A DNA stretch of 64,000 bases, taken from contig VTPC01091033.1 of the NCBI GenBank assembly GCA_011009095.1, positions 320,795 through 384,794 of the forward strand. Direction: 5' to 3'. A model generated the notes under the pieces. That model did no database searches, was not told where the DNA came from, and worked only from the letters and a program-made list of their open reading frames with translations. This stretch comes from Ignelater luminosus. Its lineage: Eukaryota; Arthropoda; Insecta; Coleoptera; Elateridae. The stretch's first letter is position 1. Each line of letters starts with the position of its first letter. Both the position numbers and the translations under genes were made by a program. This document shows, in pieces, positions 26,730-37,200 of the stretch.

Positions 26730-28140
26730 CGTCTTTACATGAAGCTAAAAACTCATAAGATGTTTAAACTTCAACCAAGGTTAAAGATGACTAGCTAGCT
26801 AATTCCACAGATTAAATAAAGGTCAGATATTTCACTCCCTATTCCACCAATGTTGCCATTTTTTGTCTCTTTACATTTATATTTGCAGCTCTGGGAGTTT
26901 ACCACGTCTACTCTTTTACGCGCGTTTTATGAAAAGTGCATATCATGCTGTGCTGCTTGCGCAGTACATATCAAAATAGCAAGCTCTAGGAGTTGCTTTG
27001 AGAAAGAGAACAATAGAATCCACAAAGTCGAAGTGAAATATCTGACGTTTATTTAATCTGTGCTAATTCTTGAACGATCGCGTTTTTCTCCAATATTGAT
27101 CCAGTTAGTAACACTTGCACAACTAGATATGTTGGAGATGAAAACTATCAGTTGGCACCTACATAAATTTGACAAAAGCCATCATTTGTCTTAAGTCCAA
27201 CTTACATTACGGATTGATTCTACTCCGATTTTCCAGTTGACAACACTGGCTCAGCTTGCAATCGTCTTTTGTTTAGTGTCGTAACTTTATCTCACATCAA
27301 CTGGTTTTGAAACCTGAATGACACAAACGACTTCTCTAGAGTATTGTTGGGCACGTACTGGGGGACTCAGCCGGCCTCAACGATTGAGTTGCTGACATTG
27401 CAGTCACTTGACGTTTCCGTTCAATTATAGCTAAAAAAGGTTACTCTGTGACTGAGAGTCAACCGTTGGGTGCCCCTGGACGTACCCATTGCTAGGATCT
27501 TTAAGTAGGGAAGAAAGATAACAGTAAATGTGAAGCTTTGCGGTAGCAAACAAAGGCGTTGCTCATGGGGTTGTGGTAGCAAAATTTTTAGAAATTCACA
27601 ATAAGAACGTTGTTGCAGCAAACATGGAAAACTGTTGTTTGAAGCTGCAAAAGTCACAGTTAAAAAGAACAAATGTGTTTTCAATAGTGTGCTAATTAAA
27701 TCCATAGTTTGCACTTTAAGCTATTACATAAAACACATTTTGTGTTTGTGGTCATTGGTGGCAAACACGCTTTAATGATTCAGTGACATTACTGCTCTTC
27801 TCCCTCCTCTACTCAAAGGTTAGGATACATTATTATTTTTAAGGATTCAAATCATACAAAAAAAAAGCAACAAATTCTTTAAATCAAATTTATTTACGTA
27901 TCTTTTAATAAGGCACAGCAGATAATTATAAAAGTTCTAAATATCGAAATACAATTGTAATTTAACAGCAAACAACTATTTTTATATATAAACTTACATA
28001 AATATCTAGATAAAATAAATAATCACTTAAATAACATATTTTTGTTAAAATAAAAGATAGGAATTATTATAAGATTAATTAATTAATCAATTTGAAGATG
28101 ACTTAAAAATCCTGGAACTGCTCAACGAAATATTTCGTTT
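26730..28140. other. Intergenic stretch downstream of LUBEL
   Basis: No supported gene. The part at 27.3-27.8 kb is somewhat GC-richer and may be an old repeat. LUBEL polyadenylation signals lie at its right end. Confidence 0.5.
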
Positions 28141-28178
28141 TTTATTTTGTTTTATGAATATGAAGATGATTTGTGCGT

Positions 28179-28208
28179 TTATTCTAATGGTATTTGGTCT
28201 TTTACGAT
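28179..28208 (-). CDS. LUBEL: LUBEL terminal exon (nine codons and stop)
   Basis: After the acceptor TTATCTTTTAG the phase-0 reading is IVKDQIPLE followed by TAA. This matches the position and character of the human HOIP tail after YQARLLQ (KLTEEVPLG, from memory), so I take it as the real last exon despite its small size. An AATAAA on the minus strand follows at 28141-28146, with a second at 27889-27894. Confidence 0.78.
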   Translation of the reverse strand: MVKDQIPLE

Positions 28209-31200
28209 CTAAAAGATAAATCTAGAATTAAAACAAAATAATAAATAATATAAAGGTTGGCTTTGGAAATAAAAAAGCAACATTTAAGTTTGACACTTTT
28301 AAGCTGTCAAGCAAGTTAAATTGAGGTTATGATAGGATTACCATAGCCAACCTCTATCCACATAGTTAATCACAAGTTAATCTTTCATAGAAAACATAAA
28401 GCATCAGAAGAAAGCAAAATCTGTTCAAATCACAGTAGTATAAACCTTTCATGCAATTAAAACAAATAATGTTAAATAAGAAACACAGGAACTTAAATTT
28501 ATTAAAGAAATACTACTGCAAGGACATAAGATATTTACATTATTATGTACAAAACTGGTAGCAGAATTTGTATAAAAATAAAAAAGATAAAAGAAATTGG
28601 GCGCATTGACAGACCATTGTATTAAGCAACATTAAAGGCCTACCTGTGCACAAATATTACGATACTGCTGATCAGAACACGAGTCGGGTCTTTCAGGTAA
28701 TTCCCTGCCGCGGCGACGTATTTCCTGGCTCACCTCCACTAAATCAAGTATAGTCACTGGGTCCAGTTTATGTCTGCCAATGAGCCCAACTAAATATTCG
28801 ATGTAGTGAAGCCTACGCATAATACAAACATTAATTATATTTACAATTTTTCATTTTCTTTTTTAAGTTCTGCCTCTGCAGTAGAATTTAAAAATGTATT
28901 AATCAAAAATTAAAAAGTCTCTCGAAAAAAAAACTTAAGCATTCTTTTGATGAGAGAAAAAAATGATACCTGCAAAAGGCGATTACGATAAACTTCTCTA
29001 GGTGTTCCCCATGCATTTGGTGGAAGCTTTTTGGCAGCTCGTCTAACTATTGTTTCTAAATCATCAGCTGACAATACTGATATAGGATCTAAGTTATGCT
29101 GCCGTATTAGTAGACTAAGATATTCTAAATAATGCATCCTACAAGATTTGTTAGTTTTAATAAATACTTCATAATTTCAAATGTAAGATCCAAGACTTTA
29201 ATTTTATATTATTATCTTGGTTATTTTGTATTTTTATAATTTACAACTTGTTTAATCTTTAATGCTGTTTGTTATCTGGTTTTATTTTATTCTAAAAGAA
29301 GACTATTCATTAACAAAATATTTGTCCTTCAAGGATCCCACTAAACATTGTAACTTACAATTATTTGCAGCAAACTTGATTATCCTTAATTTTTGTAAGT
29401 TGCAAAAAGTAACTAGTGGGAAGTTTGTTGCAAATCATTTTTTCATAGTTTACATTAAGAAATGTATAGTAAGTTTGCAAATGCAAACTATCTTTAAAAA
29501 GCTTCCTGTTAACTTGCACATAAAAATTGTTTTCAAGTTTTCAGTATGGATTTGCAGCAAATTTGTTGAAGAAAGTTTACAATTATAAGTTTGCAATAAG
29601 TTCACATTCGTAAAGTATTTATTAAGACATGTGCTTTTATTAGTTTCTGATGGATGCTAGCGGTTGCCGTCAGTTGCCATAGTTTGCTGAGCAACCGTCG
29701 AAGACCGTTGGTGCACGTGGTCATTGAGTAAAAACATGGTGCGTTGTGTTTACAGTGTTTATCAGTGTTTACTCGGTTTGTTCTATAATGGCGTCGAATC
29801 GTCAATCGTCATCAAAGTCATCATTATTACTAGGATGATTTTTGGCATTTTGAGATAAACGTGCAGTTTAGGGCCCCAAATGTACATAGAAAAACATTCA
29901 CGTGTTTTATAGTGTTTAATTTGATTTTCGCAATCAGTGTATATTTATTTATTTATTATTATATCCTAAGAGTTTAATAAAGTATGTTCTCATTTTATAA
30001 AGTTTAATTCTAAGTTGTTTTTAAATGTATTTCATTTTTAAATTTATTATAAGAATATTGTAACTTTTTATGCAATATTTAAATACAAAAATAAATATTT
30101 TACGTTTATGTCGATTTTTTTCGTTTGTTTTACATAAGTATTCTCAAGCATTCGAATAGTTATAAACGGTATAACTGTACTGAAAGTTACAGCTAACTTT
30201 TATTCATGAACTTGTTTGCAACTTGCTTGCCTGGTTTGCTGTAAGTTTGCACATGGTAGTGCCATGTGAGGCAGTTTTTGGTTTGCAGCAAATTTGATTT
30301 AAGTTCACAACTAATTCACACTGTAACTTGCAGTTGCTGATAGAAGTTTACATGAGATTTTCCTCCAAGTTTACTTTGCTTAGTGGGATAGGATATCATT
30401 TGCTTTCCTCAATAGTCAATCGAGGATTGGATTTAGGAATTTTCAAAGCTCATGGATTAAATAATAATAATAATCAAACCATATTTAATTGGTGCTACAA
30501 AAACATGTAAATGACACGTGAGAACCTTCTAAATTATAGAGATTTTGGTGCTTACACACCAGACATATTAGACTACTAACAAAGATTAATTGATTTTGAG
30601 AATTAACACAGCTGGTTTATGCTAAGGCTAGCTTGGATAAACTGGTAGTCATCAGACTTGCTCATCGATAATAACCTCAAATCCAGCATAAACCAACCCC
30701 CAATTTTCAAATATTAGTCACCTGCACAATCCTGCTTGCCCTGGTGTCACTTCATTATTACACATAGTATCAACAAGACCAGTAGGTGATTCCCTTTGCA
30801 ATAATACTAAACATTTTGGAACTGCTGCAGCATTTTCTTCTTTTTCAATAGGCATCTCTGTATCATATGGAATTTCATGTTCCTAGAATTTTATTTAATA
30901 AAAATTTACATCAAATTATCACAAAGAATGTAAGATGCATACTTTTAAAAGTTGCTGAAGTTCTTGCGGTTCTTTATCCCTAAGATAGAACAAACAATTT
31001 CTAGGATGATGTGCGTGAAGTCCAAGTTTACCACAATACTCGCTAACACCACACTTAGCACCCATCATAAATGGTTTACCACAGCCGTAACAGAATTCAT
31101 GTTTGCACTGGGTACAAGTAAAATGCATACAACCGCCTCTAGCTAGTGAATATTTAAATTTGCATTTAGGACAGTCAATTCCATTTTCTGCCAGATGTTT

Positions 31201-34200
31201 TGCAACAGCCGATGCTTGGTATTCAGGATCGTTTGCTTCTTTCCATTCTGCAAACTTCTCACAAGATATACCCTCATGTTGTTTTTCCCACTACAAATAA
31301 AAACTAACATAAATATAAATAGAAGAATATTGAGAATTTCACTTACTGGACGTCTACAACCTGCACATGTTACAGAACGACAATCAGGACAAATTAAACG
31401 TTTCTGCCTGGGATTCGCTATAAATCCTGATGAACACTATTAAAGATATTTAATGTTAAATTTGTTGCAAATGAAACATAAGTGATTTCCTACCTGGACA
31501 CACCACTTAAAATTTGGATCTTGCATCAGTGTTCTGTCCCTAAGTTTACGTTGAAATAATTCATGAACATCTACTTGCAGAATTCCTTTTAATAAGATAT
31601 CTAAATTGGAAAAATAGTCTGAAACATCATCTTCTGAGATTTCATCACTATTGAGATTAGGCAATTTACAGAATGGACAAGCCAAATCCATAATATTCTT
31701 ATCAGTTACTTGAATTGTAAAGTAATTCTTAGCACAATCTCGACAACAACGATGAGTACATTTCAACATTGAGATCATCTACAGACACGAAGTAAGATTT
31801 AAACATAGATAAAAGATAATTCTAAAAATAATTAATTACTTGATTCATTGAATATCTTCCAGTACAAAGCTCACAATCTTGTTGTAAATAAGCGATGGCG
31901 GCATCCAGGGTGTTACATTCTTTAACGGCTTCTAATGCTTCTGTTGTTGAAAATTTCAATGACATTAAACTGACGGCTAGTTCAGCTTGTTGATATGTTC
32001 CCACTTGTCCTTCTGCAAGAAATCTTCTTGCTTGTCTCTGTCAAGAGATTTATAAAGGGAGATCAACACATTGGCTGTAATCGTAGTGACCAAAGCTGAG
32101 ATTTTATGATGTTTACATATTTGTAATGTTCATTAATGAAAAAAATGGAAATGATATCTGGTTTATGCAATGTAACCATTAATAGCCACACTGTTAACTT
32201 TCTAGCAAAAAAGGTTGTCAACAAATCATTAGCTTCTAGAGTTACTTCCATTCTAAATGCCTCCCATGAACCAAATTTAGAAATTAGGATTTTAGATAAT
32301 GGAGGATCGCATATTGTACTACCATGTGAAACATGTTCGTGTTCATATAGAGACGCATTTCAGAAAGATAGTAAGCGAAAGTGAGCACTGCATTATTGCA
32401 CAACACATCGTACAACTTTTTTTAATGAGAAATTTGTAAATGAGTGAAACACAGTGTTTGAGAAAAGAGAATTCAAAGTATCCAATCTTTGTTGGTGAAG
32501 AGAACTAGATCAATTTTGTTAGGGTTAATTGTCAATCCGTTTCCTACATACTAGTTTTGTATGATTTTGACAGCCTACTGCATTTGTATTTGTACTTGTT
32601 GCAGGGAAACTTGGCCTGCAGGTTATTATGACCTACAATTATTTTCTAGTTTGTAGAAGAAATAAATAATTAACACGGAATACAGAAACCATTTTTTTTT
32701 TTCTTTAAAATAGCAATTAGTCGCTATAAATTCGGAGGCCAACGTGGGGCTGTGTTAAAAATAAATAATAATAATTGAACATTTACAAATAGAATACAGC
32801 AGCATTAGGAATTGCAAGCTTTGAGACATCTCTAATAAGAAAACAATGGCGACTTCAGTAAAATGTGCTGTCATATCAACGAACAGTAAACTGCAGTAGA
32901 CTAGGCCAGGTTGGACTGATCCAGATGAGTCACTGTCCAAGGTCCCAGATGGAAATTACAGCATTGCAGTACAAGAAGAAACATATATAGAGAATTTTAT
33001 TTTTATCTTATTTTCAAAATATTATTTTATTTGTAACTGCTAAAAGAAAATCTCAGCTTTGGTTTCTAACATAATTGTTTCAGCAAGACACAAAAAAAGA
33101 AGAAACACACAACTTACCTCCATAATTTCTAATGCAGTAGGAGTCTTTACTTCAAAATTCAAATCTTTGCTTAACACATCCGTGCTAATATTTACATTAG
33201 GCACATCAACATTTTCAATTTTATTTTCTTCTTCTTCTTCCTCCTCTTCGATGATCTCATCTTCCTCTGAAATAATATTATCCGATTCGCAAGTTTCTTC
33301 AATATAATTCATTTGTTTCATTTTATTTTTCTGATTCTTTTCTAATGTAGTTAATTCATTTAAATTAGATGTAAGCTGAACGACTCTATTATTAATTTCA
33401 GACACATTTACATTAAGCTCATTAACAAACTTTTCATTTGTCTTTTCGAAATTCTCATAGTCTTCCGTATTTGATCCATCAACCTCTTCATATTCTTCAA
33501 ACTCTTCATAACTACCCTCGTCACTACTTTCAGACAATAAATCTTCAATATTACTATCAGAAACTGATGATTCACTATCATTACCTAAAGACTTCGTATA
33601 CGAATACTGTTTTGTAGAGCTTGTGGTTGATTCTATCGAATTTGCTTTAGTAGCTGAAAAGTTAAATCTTCTAGATGTCTCCACTTGAGCACTAGCTGAC
33701 TTGTCAGCATCATCCAAACTTTTTGTTTCAGTTAAAGAAAGATCTGGTGGTGGTTTTTTAGGTTTTCGATTTGGCCTTTTTGGTTTGCTCTGAGCTTCCG
33801 ATTCTGATTCACTTATGAGATCTTGTTCGGAAGATGATATCTCCGATGTGCTTTCTTTAGTTGTTTTATTATTTACTTGTTGAGGTGTTGGTTTATTTTG
33901 ATTCTTCTCACTTTCAGCATCGGATTCTTTAGAAGGCTTCATAACTTTTGCACCTTGCACATGTGTGGAAATTTTAATTGGTATTTTACTTGTGGTAGTA
34001 GGTGATTCGGGTGATTTTGGCTCGTTTTTCGAAATGCTACGCTGACGTGAAATTGGTATTCTAGATGGGCGTTTTTGTGGAACTGATATGGTCGTTTGGG
34101 AATTTTGAGCTAATTGGATTTTTGTTGAAATTTTCAATTGGTTGGATTCTTCTAGTTTATCTTCAGTCTTCACTTCTAATTGTTCAGTTTTATTGACATT

Positions 34201-37200
34201 TTCTTTAGTGTCAGTTTCAGAAGTGCTATTCCTATTAGTGACAGGTTGATTTTGTTTTTTCTTCTTTCTTGTTTTACGTCTTGGAACTATTTCTGTTTTA
34301 TTCTGAGGAGGATTCTTTGTGTCTGTGTTTGATTCATTTTCACTTAGAGTTTTATTATCTTGGGGAGTATTTGTGGTTGAGGTTTGTTGTAATGGTTCTA
34401 CAGGAAGGGTATCGTTAATTGAGGTTAAATCTAATTTATTAGAGCTGTCTTCCGGATCATGTTCTCCTTGTTTTATTTGAGGTTCTTGATTAGATGTGGG
34501 TGGTAGTAATATGTCTGATTGACTTTCTATATTATTTTCTGTTTCTAATACAGACATACCTGTTTGAGTTGTTATATCATCTTTTGATTGTGGTTCGACA
34601 GTAATATGGTTTTGATTATCTTGTGTTTCAATTTGAGTTTTTACTGTGGAAGTACTTTGGATATTCTCAGAATCTGGTGATGAAAGAATCAAAACAGAGG
34701 AAGATATAAACTGATCATTTTGAGCTTCGGGAGGTGGTTCTGGTTTTTGTTCGACATGAGGTTTGTTAGATTTTTTCATGGATTTCTTTCTGTGTTTTCC
34801 TGATTTTTGTTGTTTTTCAGGATCTGTCTTAGTGTGACTAAAGGAACTTTCATTATTGGAATGCTGCAATTGTGCATTTTCTTTATCTTTACTTGGGTCA
34901 TTTGGTGCATCTGAAATGTTAGGTTTATTTTCAACTAGAGTTTCTGTTTTTTGTTGATTTTCAGAATCTGCATTAGTATGAATAGAGGAACTTTCATCAT
35001 TAGGATGCTGCAATTGGATATCTTCTAGGATTTCACCTTTTGGATCATTCAGTGCATCTGAAACATTAGGCATTTGCATCTCATTGTTACTTTCAAGTGG
35101 AGTTTCTGTTTTTTGTTGACTTTCAGAATCTGCTTTAGTATGACTAGAGGAACTTTCTTCGTTAGGATGCTGCAATTGTATATCTTTTATGATTTCACCT
35201 TTTGGATCATTCGGTGCATCTGAAACATTAAGTGTGTGCATCACATTGTTGCTTTCAAGTGGAGTTTCTGTTTTCTGTTGACTTTCAACATCTGATTTAG
35301 TAGCACCAGAGGAATTTTTATTGCTAGAATGCTGCAACTGTACATTTTCTTTTTGTTCACTTTTTTGACCTGCTTGCACTACATTGCTACTTTCAGCTGA
35401 AGTTTCTGTTTCTTGTTGAACTTCAGTGTTAATTTCTATTTGAGATAGTGTTTGTTCTTTATTGTCAGTAGGTTCATGATTTATTTCTTCGATTGAAGTA
35501 GTAGGATTTCCTGTCTCAATTATGATATTGTCACTATTAGTACTTGAGTTACTTAAAATAATGTTTAATGTGCTAATTAAATTCTTTGCACAGTTTGTGG
35601 TTGTTTCATTATGAGATCTTTCAATTATTTCATCAGATCTAGCATCAATATATTCAAAATCATCATCACTTTGTGTACCACTTGATTCGCTTTCGCTATC
35701 ATCAGCTTCAAATGATTTATTCACAACTGTTATAATTGAATTTTCTGCATTATTAGGTTGTTCAATAATATGTATCACAGTTCCACTTTTTTCTACTATA
35801 ATCTTACTACCCTCAGATGTCTCTTTAGTACTATTATTATTCTCACTCTCGTTCGAATTGATTTTTAAATCTAATTGTTCTGTACTTGTTTGCTGTACCA
35901 TATTATTAAAAGATTCTATATTATTATTACTATTATTATTATTTTTATTACTTTCTTCAATAACTTTTGAATTTGCTAGCGCTATACTAGTCTGCTGTGC
36001 TTTATTATCAACAATCTCTATTTTATTATGGAGATGAATTTCCTGAGCTTGACTAGAATCGTTTTTTACTAATTCTATGCTTTCTAATGCTACCACACTC
36101 GCTTTCAATTCACTTCCTATCTGTTGAAGTTTTTTTAAAGCTGTATTTTCACTTTTATTTATATCATTATTATTATTATTATTATTATTATTTAAAAGTT
36201 CATATTGAAGTGCAGATGAGGTTAAACTATTATTTTTAAGTATTACAGGGGCATCTTCTTTTTGTCTCTCAGGTACTAAATCAATATTAGTAGGTGAACT
36301 CACCGCTTTTGCTGTTTCTACAATATCTGCATTCCCTGATAAATTACCGGCATCTATTGTGCCTACAATTAAAATTATTTTCCTTTAACAAAAAAGAAAA
36401 GTAAAACAGTAAAATTTACCTTCTCCCCTTATATGTTGTAATGTCGCCCCCTCATTCCCAGCTTCATTTTCTGTACCGACAGGTGGTCCCCAAATCCTCA
36501 TTAAAAAAGGTTTTATTTGCGTCTTACTTAATTCAGAAAAGGCTGCTTCAACATCGCCATGATTGGCGGTTAAAACCGTTACAATGTCTTCTCGACTAAA
36601 GTCACCTCTCGAAGCCAAATCTGTATACTTTAAAAGAGAAGAAAATTGTAACTGTTTTAGTTTTAAAGTGAAGTTTCAATTTACCTTTCTTTGCCTTTGT
36701 TCGACGCATTCAGTAACAGCTGGCCATACATTGCCTTTATGTAAACGCAGAGCATCCCTGGCCTCTGTTTCTGATACAGTTCCAACTATATTCATTGGAC
36801 CTTCACGACCTAATTGCGTTGCTAATGTCTGAACGCTAGATATAGTGGTTTGCCAATGTTGACGTAACCAATCAATAGGGTGTTGATCGCCGCAATGGAT
36901 TAATGCAGCTTGAACTTCATCTGCAGAATATTTGTAGTGTTCAGCTTCCTGTTGAAATAACAATCTTGTTATTTTATTTTTCTTAATTTAATATTCAAAT
37001 GTTTACAAAAATTTTCCTTTTAGAATAGCTACACTTAGAACTAACAATAAGAAAAAGTATAATACAATATTTTTTTAAATACCATTTAATTTTCTTTTAT
37101 TAAACAAATTACAAGAAAAGCAATTTAAAAAGACCGCCAAAAACCAAAAATGAGACATAACCAAGAAATTTTAAAATGTCAAATCGTTTTTAAGGTTAGG

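Larger units (their letters stand above)
21660..26730. mobile_element. Unidentified interspersed repeat, split by a hAT-like insertion
   Basis: The plus strand is rich in A and C and poor in T from about 21660 to 22927, and again from 25877 to about 26730. This base skew differs from the neighbours. The right part holds two tandem copies of a unit with a 136-bp period, sharing ACAAAGATGAAAAAG, TATCCTTAGGAGCGAGGATG and CAGGATATCTCGCCAAACGC (from about 26315 and 26451). No protein recognised. The left and right halves join cleanly if the 22928-25868 element and one target copy are removed. Confidence 0.5.

Noticed and set aside
28644..29138. Exons A and B as consecutive exons both included in one transcript
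   Set aside because: A ends in phase 0 while B needs phase 2; joining them gives a stop after 14 codons.
33040..36303. The 1,087-codon frame taken as a stand-alone Gln/Ser-rich gene
   Set aside because: Both ends coincide with strong splice sites, and phases fit LUBEL exons on either side; its first codon would be GTG inside an exon.
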